A stretch of 64,000 nucleotides of DNA from Oscillospiraceae bacterium (lineage in GTDB: Bacteria > Bacillota > Clostridia > Oscillospirales > Oscillospiraceae): assembly GCA_902795195.1 (NCBI GenBank), contig CADBKF010000002.1, forward strand, positions 25,214 through 89,213, read 5' to 3'. The notes below the pieces were generated by a model. The model saw nothing but the letters and a program-made list of their open reading frames with translations, made no database searches and had not been told where the DNA came from. This document shows, piece after piece, positions 19,052-26,387 of the stretch. Both the position numbers and the translations under genes were made by a program. How positions within the stretch are numbered: the first letter of the stretch is position 1; each line of letters opens with the position of its first letter.

Positions 19052-19083
19052 TGTCATTCTGAGGAGCTTGCGACGAAGAATCT
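19052..19083 (+). repeat. Palindromic-element half (TGTCATTCTGAGG type)
   Basis: A 32-bp unit beginning TGTCATTCTGAGGAGC and ending GACGAAGAATCT. Other copies lie at 44512-44543, 50756-50790 (inverted), 53202-53235 (inverted) and 59378-59410 (inverted). A two-half version is inside the GH53 gene at 20438-20501. Confidence 0.88.
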
Positions 19084-19090
19084 GGGAAAA

Positions 19091-19139
19091 AGGCAATAGG
19101 GAATTAGGCAATAGGGAATGAGGCAATAGGCAATAGGAG
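19091..19139 (+). repeat. AGGCAAT heptamer array
   Basis: Direct repeats of AGGCAAT, partly spaced by GGGAAT(T/G). It runs directly into the 43-bp tandem repeats through the junction GGAGACGTAGGGG, which recurs near 58856. Confidence 0.85.
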
Positions 19140-19140
19140 A

Positions 19141-19267
19141 CGTAGGGGACGGCGTCTCGACGTCCCGCCGACTCTCACCGCAGCGTAGGGGACGGCGTCT
19201 CGACGTCCTGCCGACCCACACCGCAGCGTAGGGGACGGCGTCTCGACGTCCCGCCGACCCGCACCGT
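19141..19267 (+). repeat. Three tandem 43-bp repeats
   Basis: Units start at 19141, 19184 and 19227 and read CGTAGGGGACGGCGTCTCGA followed by CGTCCYGCCGAC and a variable 10-nt end. The same unit (period 40) occurs three times in the opposite orientation at 59233-59352. No unique spacers, so not CRISPR. Confidence 0.88.
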
Positions 19268-19272
19268 GACTT

Positions 19273-19296
19273 GTAGCGGACGGGTCACCCGTCCGA
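19273..19296. repeat. Palindrome GCGGACGGGTCACCCGTCCG
   Basis: Near-perfect palindrome after a GCACCGTG spacer. An inverted copy with the same flanks lies at 59203-59225, next to the matching tandem repeats. Confidence 0.8.
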
Positions 19297-19325
19297 ATGC
19301 TCCATATGAACAATCTGAACCAAAA

Positions 19326-19386
19326 AAATAGGCAATAGGAGAACGACACGCTTGGTCGTAAACTCCTATTGCCTATTGCCTTTTTA
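19326..19386. repeat. AGGCAAT hairpin element, copy 1
   Basis: Arms ATAGGCAATAGGAG and CTCCTATTGCCTAT enclose an inner stem ACGAC / GTCGT. The right arm is followed by TTTTT. It lies 21 nt beyond the stop of the minus-strand GH53 gene and may act as a terminator. Other copies are at 33079, 47735 and 50484. Confidence 0.85.
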
Positions 19387-19406
19387 ACTATTGCCTTAAA
19401 TCAATC

Positions 19407-20603
19407 TTACAGTACGCTCATCAGCTCCAGCGCCGGCAGGGCGGCGCCGTCGTAGTCAAACAGCGCCTGGTTGGCCCATTCGTTGCCGCCGGGGCCGGCT
19501 TCGTGGATGTAGCGAAGCGCTGCGTCGGTGGCCCAGTGCGAGCCCTTGACCGGCAGCCAGGCCGGCTCCCACCAGATGAGGCCGCGGCCGAGGCGGTTCG
19601 GCACCTGCCGGATGACGGCCGCAAGATCCTGCAGGAACTGGCATTGACCCGCCGGGGTCATGGGGTAGGGGACTGCCGCTGCAGTCTTCTCATTGGCCGC
19701 CAGCCCGCGTTTTTCCGTGCGCTCCAAGCCCTCGTGCCGGTTGCATTCGTCCAGCGTGAAGGCCGTGGAGGTCTCTGCAATGATGAGCGGCTTGCCGTAG
19801 CGCAGGGCAATGTCGTTCATGTTCCTGCGCAGATCGTCCATGGAGCCGTGCCAGAAGGGGTAGTAGCTCAGCCCGATGCAGTCGAAGTCCGCGCCGCCGT
19901 TTTGCAGATAATTGTCGAACCAGCGGCGATAGAGCTCGTTTGAGCCGCCGTTGTCCAGATGGAGCATCACCGGGATCGCGGGGTCGATCTCCCGGATGGC
20001 GCGGATCGCAGCTGAGACGATCCGGGCGATGGCATCGTAGTGCGGCACCCGTGCCACGGGCCAGAGCAGGCCGTTGGAGAGCTCGTTTCCGGGCGCAACC
20101 ATGTCGGGCAGCAGGTCCAGCGCCTTCAATTTCTGCAGCGTCTGCAGCGTGAAGTCGTAAACCGCCTGCACCAGGCCGTCCTCGTCCAGGCCCTGCCAGG
20201 CCTTGGGCGGGTACTGCTTGCCGGGATCGGCCCAGAAATCGGAATAGTGGAAATCCAGCAGCCAGGCCAGCCCCAGCGTTCTGCAGCGTCGTGCCATCTC
20301 AATGGTGCGCGCCAGATCGTTGGTGCCCGCGCCGTAAGGGCTGCCGTTTTCATCGTACGGGTCGTTCCAGAGGCGCAGCCGGATGAGGTTGACCCCATGC
20401 CGCTTCAAAATGACCAGCGCATCCTCACTTTCAGCTTTGTCATTCTGAGGAGCCTGCGACGAAACATCCGAAAAAGATGCTTCGCTGCGCTCGGAATGAC
20501 AGGGTTTGGACCGTTCATAAAACCGGCCGCCGCAGGCCTCTACTTCCAAAAGAGAAGATAGGTCCGCACCCTTGATCATCGGTGCAGTTTCCAGGAAATT
20601 CAT
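19407..20603 (-). CDS. Intracellular GH53 endo-beta-1,4-galactanase carrying an in-frame repeat
   Basis: A 398-residue GH53 enzyme without signal peptide. MIKGADLSSLLEVEACGG begins the barrel, then VNLIRLRLWNDPYDENG, LDFHYSDFWADPGKQ, the acid/base Glu in APGNELSNG and the nucleophile Glu in IIAETSTAF. Residues about 35-55, including CHSERSEAS and SSQAPQND, are absent from the family and come from a dispersed palindromic repeat (20438-20501) inserted in frame. Being cytoplasmic, it probably trims imported galacto-oligosaccharides. No good ribosome site is seen: the start 1 nt after the zinc-ribbon stop implies coupling; ATG 20612 is an alternative. Confidence 0.88.
   Translation of the reverse strand: MNFLETAPMIKGADLSSLLEVEACGGRFYERSKPCHSERSEASFSDVSSQAPQNDKAESEDALVILKRHGVNLIRLRLWNDPYDENGSPYGAGTNDLARTIEMARRCRTLGLAWLLDFHYSDFWADPGKQYPPKAWQGLDEDGLVQAVYDFTLQTLQKLKALDLLPDMVAPGNELSNGLLWPVARVPHYDAIARIVSAAIRAIREIDPAIPVMLHLDNGGSNELYRRWFDNYLQNGGADFDCIGLSYYPFWHGSMDDLRRNMNDIALRYGKPLIIAETSTAFTLDECNRHEGLERTEKRGLAANEKTAAAVPYPMTPAGQCQFLQDLAAVIRQVPNRLGRGLIWWEPAWLPVKGSHWATDAALRYIHEAGPGGNEWANQALFDYDGAALPALELMSVL
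20438..20501. repeat. Palindromic element inserted inside the GH53 coding sequence
   Basis: Begins TGTCATTCTGAGGAGC and ends CGCTCGGAATGACA, the two halves of the element seen singly elsewhere in the window. It interrupts GH53 between the first strand (GGRFYERSKP) and the helix EDALVILKRHGVN, while keeping the frame open. Confidence 0.9.
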
Positions 20604-20604
20604 A

Positions 20605-20817
20605 TCAGACATCAAAGTCGAAGCGCTCATACATCGCACGGTAGCGGAAGCGTGCCAGCTCGTTCTTTGCCAGCACGTCGGCCTCGTTGCCGCGGTACTG
20701 GCAGCGCAGGCAGTAGTATTCGTCCTTGTCCTTGTCGTAGAACATATCCATGTCGATGTCCCGCAGGAAGCAGGACGGACAGCGGTAATTCAGTCTGCCC
20801 TTTCCAGATTGAGCCAT
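20605..20817 (-). CDS. Small zinc-ribbon protein
   Basis: A 70-residue protein with two Cys pairs, CPSC (about 13-16) and CLRC (about 36-39), spaced as a single zinc ribbon, followed by a charged helix. The function is unknown. It overlaps the end of the 609-aa gene by 28 nt and is followed at once by the GH53 start, so it belongs to the galactan operon. GGAGG 10 nt before its ATG supports it as a real gene. Confidence 0.72.
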   Translation of the reverse strand: MAQSGKGRLNYRCPSCFLRDIDMDMFYDKDKDEYYCLRCQYRGNEADVLAKNELARFRYRAMYERFDFDV

Positions 20818-22619
20818 GTGGTAAAGACCTCCGTTTCCTTGAGATTGCGCTCATAGCCGAGCGTGAACATGGGGCTGAACGCGTAACCCTCGCGCACAAA
20901 GCCGATCTTGTTTCTGCCATTGGCCAGCATCGAGACGCGGGTCTTGATCGGCGGAATCACGCAGTCGATCTCCTCGGCGCCTTCGCGGATCAGCTCGCGG
21001 CACTTGTACTCGTAGGAAAGCTCCTCCTCGTCGATGTGCAGGCGCAGGCTGGACATGTCTTCGGTGTACTCGGTGGTGCCGTAGCAGGCGACCAGATACT
21101 CCTTGATCGTGATCTCCGCGTCGGGATCGGACATGGACAGGATCTTGCGGTCGAAACGAATACTTGAGCTTCCTTCCGCGAACGTGATGATTGTTTGCAG
21201 CCGGACCTTCAGGCCGTCGGCAAAGACCAGCTCGACCGGGTCGAGGGTCAGGATGCGGTCCTCGCCCTGCTGAGAAAACTGCGCCTTGGTCCGGCACAGG
21301 CAGAGGTCGATCTCCTCGCCCTTGTAGCAGACCTTGGCCGAGCGCACGGTGCCTTCTCCTGCGTAGTGGGTAAAGTAGCCGGCGCGGTACTTCTCCTGGA
21401 TCAGGAAGGGGTAGCTGGCGTCCTGGATGTGCGGCGTGCCGATGCCGACGGGCCACTCGAGCTTGGCGGCATAGGGCCGCAGATCGACGATGGCGCCGCC
21501 CTGGTCCATGTTGACGCAGGCGCGCATGTAGGGGTCGCAGTACCAGAACAGCTGCTTGTCCGAGCCGTAGAGGATGTCGCGCCAGAGGGCGCATTCGGGC
21601 TCGGTGTAGTGCTTCGTTTCGCGGTAGTAGTCGGCAAACTCGGCCATGGTCATGTCCACGAGCTTGCCCTCTTTCTTGAGCTTGCCGTAGTAGGCGCAGC
21701 CGTCCTCATAGGACTTGAGCAGCAGCTCGTAGGGCTGCTCCCAGCGGCCCATTTTGTTCATCCAGCCGGGGCCGACGAACATCATGTTGTAGGCATAGCC
21801 GTTGTTGTACTTGGCCAGGCTGCGGTACTGGTCGATCAGATTGTAGAGATAGGGGTATTCCCAGGTCTTGGTGTTGTAGATCATGCCGCGCAGCACATTC
21901 TGCGGGTGGGTGCCGAAGTTGGAGCCGTTGCCGTCGTAGCAGGCGAGCAGATCGCGGCTCAGGTGCGGGATCGCGACGATGCCGCTGTCCTCGGCCTCGT
22001 TGGCAGCCGGCGCGTGGGTGTTGGCCTTGGAGGGGATCCAGGGCGCCCAGGGGCCGCCGTCCATGAAAGTATACCACGAGTTGTTGCAGGTGTGGTAGGC
22101 CTTGGGGCCCTCCTCCCAGCAGGTGGCAACCGCGCACTTGACGGAGGGGTACTCGGCCTTGATGAAGTTGATGAGCTCGGCGTCCATGTAATAGGAGCCG
22201 GTGGATTCGGGATAGAAGCCGAAGGCGTCGTGGAACTTTTCAAACACGTCGCGCACGATGGCCTTCTTATCCTCCATGGAGAACATCCAGATGCAGAAGT
22301 CCTTGGTCTTGTACTTCTGGCGGAACTGCTCGCAGGGCAGGCCCAGCAGCGTCAGACCGATCTCATCGCCGAATTCCTCGTGGTGCTGCTTGGCAAGCGC
22401 CACGGCCTCGTCGTTGAAGAGGGAAGCGTAGGTCATCTGAATCGTGGTTTTCAGGCCGTTTTTGTGGGCGCAGGCCTGCTGCGTCTTGAAAATATCAAGG
22501 CTCTCGGTCAGAAGCGCCTTGCGGCCGAGGTCCTCGGCCTTTCCGTGGCCGGTGACCTTTACGGCATATTCCGGCACCATCTCGGGCCGGTGGATAATGT
22601 TGACAATAAAGCGGTCCAT
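20790..22619 (-). CDS. Unrecognised 609-aa protein of the galactan locus, deacetylase/GH57-like fold suspected
   Basis: No signal peptide, so probably cytoplasmic. The N-terminal 250 residues show a barrel-like pattern: KTTIQMTYASLFNDEAVALA, HHEEFGDEIGLTLLG, then FGFYPESTGSYYMDAELINF and VKCAVATCWEEG, reminiscent of the polysaccharide deacetylase / GH57-GH38 superfamily. The C-terminal 200 residues look beta-rich (YKGEEIDLCLCRTKAQF, LDPVELVFADGLKV), like a glycosidase accessory domain. It sits between the transporter ATPase and the zinc ribbon plus GH53, so a role in processing galacto-oligosaccharides is inferred. I chose ATG 22619 as it has GAGG six nt upstream. Confidence 0.8.
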   Translation of the reverse strand: MDRFIVNIIHRPEMVPEYAVKVTGHGKAEDLGRKALLTESLDIFKTQQACAHKNGLKTTIQMTYASLFNDEAVALAKQHHEEFGDEIGLTLLGLPCEQFRQKYKTKDFCIWMFSMEDKKAIVRDVFEKFHDAFGFYPESTGSYYMDAELINFIKAEYPSVKCAVATCWEEGPKAYHTCNNSWYTFMDGGPWAPWIPSKANTHAPAANEAEDSGIVAIPHLSRDLLACYDGNGSNFGTHPQNVLRGMIYNTKTWEYPYLYNLIDQYRSLAKYNNGYAYNMMFVGPGWMNKMGRWEQPYELLLKSYEDGCAYYGKLKKEGKLVDMTMAEFADYYRETKHYTEPECALWRDILYGSDKQLFWYCDPYMRACVNMDQGGAIVDLRPYAAKLEWPVGIGTPHIQDASYPFLIQEKYRAGYFTHYAGEGTVRSAKVCYKGEEIDLCLCRTKAQFSQQGEDRILTLDPVELVFADGLKVRLQTIITFAEGSSSIRFDRKILSMSDPDAEITIKEYLVACYGTTEYTEDMSSLRLHIDEEELSYEYKCRELIREGAEEIDCVIPPIKTRVSMLANGRNKIGFVREGYAFSPMFTLGYERNLKETEVFTTWLNLERAD

Positions 22620-22641
22620 AGTCATCCTCATTTGACAGGAA

Positions 22642-22674
22642 AAACAGCCGGCGGGAAATGTCCGCCGGCTGTTT
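22642..22674 (-). terminator. Hairpin after the MsmX-like ATPase gene
   Basis: A 13-bp stem (AAACAGCCGGCGG with CCGCCGGCTGTTT, 7-nt loop) followed on the minus strand by TTTTCC. It lies between the ATPase gene and the 609-aa gene, so it may set a lower level for the downstream galactan enzymes (partial termination). Confidence 0.82.
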
Positions 22675-22685
22675 CCAATTGCGGC

Positions 22686-23807
22686 TTAGTAGATCAGGTT
22701 GGTCTGGTTTTCCTCGTCGAAGAAGTGCATGACCTTGCCCTCAAAGGTGATGTTGAGCTTGTGGCCCTGGACAAGGTTCTCGCGCTCGGCAGCGGTGAGG
22801 TCGATGGTCGGCACGCGGACGATCAGGCGGGTGCCGTCCTCGGTGTAGACATGCAGATGGAGCTCGGAGCCCATCATTTCGTTGACCTCCAGCGTGACGG
22901 GGATCGAGGTCTCGCCGGGCTTGGCCAGGCGGATGTGCTCGGGACGGGCGCCCAGAAGAATCTCACCGGCGGGGACGTTCTTCTTCGCGAGCAGCTCGCC
23001 CTTTTCGCCGTCGACCGGGAGCTTGACGCCGAAGGGCTTGACATAGTACTTGCCGTTCTCCTTCAGCAGCTCGGTCTTCATGATGTTCATCTTCGGCGCG
23101 CCGATGAACTCAGCGACGAAGAGGTTGGCCGGGCGCTCGAACACCTCGGTGGGGGTGCCGACCTGCATGATGTAGCCGTCCTTCATGATGACGATGCGGT
23201 CGCCCAGGGTCATGGCCTCGGTCTGGTCATGCGTCACGTAGATGAAGGTGGTGTTCAGCTTCTGACGGAGCAGAATGATCTCGGCACGCATCTGGTTGCG
23301 GAGCTTGGCGTCCAGGTTGGAAAGAGGCTCGTCCATCAGGAAGACCTTGGACTCACGCACCATGGCGCGGCCGATGGCGACACGCTGGCGCTGGCCGCCG
23401 GACAGTGCGCGGGGCTTACGCATCAGGTAGTCGGTGATGCCCAGGATCTCGGCGGCGTTGGTGACGCGCTCGTAGATCTGATCCTCGGGCATTTTCTGCA
23501 GACGCAGGGAGAAGGCGATGTTGTCATACACCGTCATATGGGGGTACAGGGCATAGTTCTGGAAGACCATGGCGATGCCGCGATCCTTGGGCTGCAGGTC
23601 GTTGACGACCTCGCCGTCGATCTCGATGGTGCCGTCGCTGATCTCTTCCAGACCGGCGACCATGCGGAGGGTGGTGGACTTGCCGCAGCCGGACGGGCCG
23701 ACGAAGACGACAAATTCCTTATCCTTGATGTCAAGGTCGAAATCGTGCACGGCGACGACCTTGTTGTCATATACTTTCTTGACTTTCGTCAGTTTCACAC
23801 TTGCCAT
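22686..23807 (-). CDS. msmX: Carbohydrate ABC transporter ATPase (MalK/UgpC/MsmX type)
   Basis: A 373-residue ATPase. Walker A GPSGCGKSTTLRMVAGLE (about 36-53), signature LSGGQRQRVAIGRAMVRE, Walker B VFLMDEPLSNLDAKLR, switch His in YVTHDQTEAMTLGDRI. The C-terminal OB-like regulatory domain (about 240-370, LGARPEHIRL) is typical of the multi-sugar ATPases that energise CUT1 importers. It directly follows the permease genes and should drive them; in Gram-positives such an ATPase often serves several importers. Confidence 0.95.
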   Translation of the reverse strand: MASVKLTKVKKVYDNKVVAVHDFDLDIKDKEFVVFVGPSGCGKSTTLRMVAGLEEISDGTIEIDGEVVNDLQPKDRGIAMVFQNYALYPHMTVYDNIAFSLRLQKMPEDQIYERVTNAAEILGITDYLMRKPRALSGGQRQRVAIGRAMVRESKVFLMDEPLSNLDAKLRNQMRAEIILLRQKLNTTFIYVTHDQTEAMTLGDRIVIMKDGYIMQVGTPTEVFERPANLFVAEFIGAPKMNIMKTELLKENGKYYVKPFGVKLPVDGEKGELLAKKNVPAGEILLGARPEHIRLAKPGETSIPVTLEVNEMMGSELHLHVYTEDGTRLIVRVPTIDLTAAERENLVQGHKLNITFEGKVMHFFDEENQTNLIY

Positions 23808-23841
23808 ATCATGATACTCCTTTACACAGCTTGATGATGGG

Positions 23842-24729
23842 TCAGCCCTTGACCGCGCCGCCGGTCACGCCTTCCACATAGTACTTCTGCAGGCACATGA
23901 AGAGGATGGTGACGGGGATGGCAACGATCACGCCGCCTGCGCAGAATCTGGTGTAGCACTGGCCGATCTGGTCAAGGTTCAGCCAGTTGTACATACCCAC
24001 GGCTACGTTCATGCCTGCCGAGGTGCCGAACGAGATGTATCTCGCAAAGACGAAGTCGCCCCAGGGCGCCATGAAGGCGGTCAGGATGGTGTAGATTACG
24101 ATGGGCTTTGCCAGGGGAAGGATGATCTTGTAGAGCACCTGCGCACGGGTAGCGCCGTCCACACGGGCTGCCTCGTCGAGGGACTTGGGAATCGTGTCGA
24201 AGAAGCCCTTGGACACATAATAGCCCATGCCGGAGGAGGCCACGTAGACCAGAATCAGACCGGGCACCGCGTTGGCCTGGGTCAGGCCGAGGTCCTTCAG
24301 AACGCGGTAGAGGATGATCATGGTGAGCATGCCGGGGAACATGCCGAGAATCAGCATGAACTGCATCAGGGGCTTGCGAAGCTTAAAGCGGAAGCGGGAG
24401 AGCGTGTAGCTCATGCAGAGCACGATAACGGTCTGGATCACAGCCGTGACGAGTGCGATGATCAGCGTGTTGAGATACCACTTCTTGAAGTCGGTGTGCC
24501 AGAGATCGATGTAGTTCTTCCAGCCCCACTGCTTGGGGATGACATAGCCGACCTGCCAGGTGGATTCCACACGGAAGGACTGGAGCACGATGCAGATGAA
24601 CGGGATGAGCCAGACAATGCTCATGATGACCAGCAGGATGTAGATGATGGTGTTGCTGATGGTGTTGCTGGCCTTCAGACCCATGTGCCGTTTCAGGGAG
24701 CCGGCGGGAGCAGTTTCGTTTTTCATCAC
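23842..24729 (-). CDS. Sugar ABC transporter permease (MalG/GanQ-like)
   Basis: A 295-residue protein with six membrane segments. The EAA loop DEAARVDGATRAQVLYKIILPLAKP (about residues 190-214) is the ATPase contact site of CUT1 permeases. Start overlaps the stop of the other permease gene by 4 nt. Forms the importer channel with the MalF-like partner; substrate inferred to be galacto-oligosaccharide from the flanking GH53 genes. Confidence 0.95.
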   Translation of the reverse strand: MMKNETAPAGSLKRHMGLKASNTISNTIIYILLVIMSIVWLIPFICIVLQSFRVESTWQVGYVIPKQWGWKNYIDLWHTDFKKWYLNTLIIALVTAVIQTVIVLCMSYTLSRFRFKLRKPLMQFMLILGMFPGMLTMIILYRVLKDLGLTQANAVPGLILVYVASSGMGYYVSKGFFDTIPKSLDEAARVDGATRAQVLYKIILPLAKPIVIYTILTAFMAPWGDFVFARYISFGTSAGMNVAVGMYNWLNLDQIGQCYTRFCAGGVIVAIPVTILFMCLQKYYVEGVTGGAVKG

Positions 24730-26273
24730 TGGAAATCCTCCTCATTCTTGACTGAGGGCAGCACGTTGTAGACGATCAGCGAGATGACCGCGACCACGAT
24801 GAACACCAGGATGCCGACCACAGACGCCAGGTAGTACTTCGACTCCGCGCCGGTGGTGATCTTGAAGAGCCAGGTGATCAGCAGGTCCGTGTAGCCTACA
24901 GAGCCGGCCGCGCCGGAGGCCGCTGCATTGGTCGGAGCGCCGCCGGTCAACAGGTAGATGACGTTGAAGTTGTTCATGTTGCTCGTAAAGCTGGTGAGCA
25001 GATACGGGCCGGTGATGAACAGCATGTAGGGCAGGGTGATCTTGGTGAACTGCTTCCAGCCGCTGGCGCCGTCGATCTTGGAGGACTCGTACAGGTCCGC
25101 GGGGATGTTCATCAGAATGCCGGTGGCGATCAGCATCAGATAGGGGATACCGATCCAGATGTTGATGATGATGACCATGATGCGCGGCAGCAGACCGCTG
25201 TGGGCGTTGTTGCCGAGGAAGTCAATGGCGTTGGACGGGGAGATGAGCTTCAGATCGATGAGCAGGCCGTTGATGATGCCGTTGAGCGAGAACATCTTCG
25301 AGACATACAGCAGGGAGATGAACTGCGGAATGGCGATGGTCATAACCAGAACGGTACGCCAGACCTTCTTGAGGTGGATGCCCTTCTTGTTGATCATCAT
25401 AGCAACGAACATGCCGAGGAAGTAGTTGGTGAAGGTGGCGAAGAAGGCCCAGATCAGTGTCCAGGACAGGATCTCGCCGAAGGTGGCGGAGTAGTTGACG
25501 CCGCTGCCGCTCCAGGAGAGCATGGTGCGGAAGTTGTCCAGACCGACCCACTGGAACAGGGCGTTGTTGAAGCCGTCGTGCGCACCGTCATAGTTGGTGA
25601 ACGCAACGAGGATCATGAACACGATGGGCATGACCGTGAAGAGCAGGATGCCGGTCAGAGGCAGGGCAAGCAGGGTCTTGTGGAAGTTGTCGTCGACCAT
25701 GGAACGAAGATCGTCCTTGCCGCTGCGCAGCTTTTTGCCGCTCTTGAGGATCTGCTCAGCGATCTTGTTCTGCTTGACGTTGGCACGCCATGTATAGATG
25801 AATGCAACAATGAAGAAAAGCGTGAGAACGCCGTAGAGCAGGATCTTGAACGAGTTGTCGCCGTAGACCGTGGTGTAGGCGTCGTGCACGACACTGTATT
25901 CTTCGTGCGGCCCGATTTTACCAAGGGAGGGCAGCATACCAAGCCAGTAGCCGCCGGTGGTGATCATGTAGACGATAAAGATGACCTCAAAGGCCAGGAA
26001 CAGCAGACCGCGGAGGATCTGACCGCGCGCCAGGCAGCCGAAGCCCATGACCAGGTAAGAAACTTTTGTCTTCCAATCACCGTTTTTGAACGTCGAGAAA
26101 ATGTCAGCAAACTCTCTTCCGATCGAGAGCACCAGATTCTTGAAGAATCTGCCGATGCCCAACCCAAGGTTCTTGAAGAAGGTCGGGATCGCAAGGAAGA
26201 AGCTGGCCAACTTATAGAGGAAGCGCTTCCCCTTTGACAGCTGGAGATATTCCAGATCGCTGTATTTTTTCAT
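24726..26273 (-). CDS. Sugar ABC transporter permease (MalF/GanP-like)
   Basis: A 515-residue CUT1 permease with an enlarged N-terminal part (about 1-170, two extra membrane segments including GCLARGQILRGLLFLAFEVI), as in Gram-positive MalF/GanP proteins. The core has six further segments and the EAA loop YESSKIDGASGWKQFTKITL. I chose ATG 26273 because AGGGG stands before it; the upstream extension lies in the intercistronic hairpin region. Works with the MalG-like partner. Confidence 0.94.
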   Translation of the reverse strand: MKKYSDLEYLQLSKGKRFLYKLASFFLAIPTFFKNLGLGIGRFFKNLVLSIGREFADIFSTFKNGDWKTKVSYLVMGFGCLARGQILRGLLFLAFEVIFIVYMITTGGYWLGMLPSLGKIGPHEEYSVVHDAYTTVYGDNSFKILLYGVLTLFFIVAFIYTWRANVKQNKIAEQILKSGKKLRSGKDDLRSMVDDNFHKTLLALPLTGILLFTVMPIVFMILVAFTNYDGAHDGFNNALFQWVGLDNFRTMLSWSGSGVNYSATFGEILSWTLIWAFFATFTNYFLGMFVAMMINKKGIHLKKVWRTVLVMTIAIPQFISLLYVSKMFSLNGIINGLLIDLKLISPSNAIDFLGNNAHSGLLPRIMVIIINIWIGIPYLMLIATGILMNIPADLYESSKIDGASGWKQFTKITLPYMLFITGPYLLTSFTSNMNNFNVIYLLTGGAPTNAAASGAAGSVGYTDLLITWLFKITTGAESKYYLASVVGILVFIVVAVISLIVYNVLPSVKNEEDFQ

Positions 26274-26301
26274 AAGTTCGCCCCTTTTAATTGAATATAG
26301 A

Positions 26302-26375
26302 TTGGCTGGAGCCAATTGCTTGACTCCAGCCAAAGGGTTTACGGTTTAGCCAAAGTACAGATATTTACACTTTGG
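26302..26375 (-). promoter_or_regulatory. Two hairpins between the binding-protein and permease genes
   Basis: Stem 1: TTGGCTGGA (26302-26310) with TCCAGCCAA (26325-26333). Stem 2: CCAAAGT (26350-26356) with ACTTTGG (26369-26375). Neither has a U-run directly behind, so they may stabilise the 3' end of the binding-protein mRNA and keep permease levels lower, as known for sugar ABC operons (mal-type). Confidence 0.65.
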
Positions 26376-26387
26376 ATTTTGAGAGGA

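Noticed and set aside
19141..19267. CRISPR array
   Set aside because: Three units of 43 bp follow each other with no unique spacers and no cas genes; the same holds for 59233-59352.
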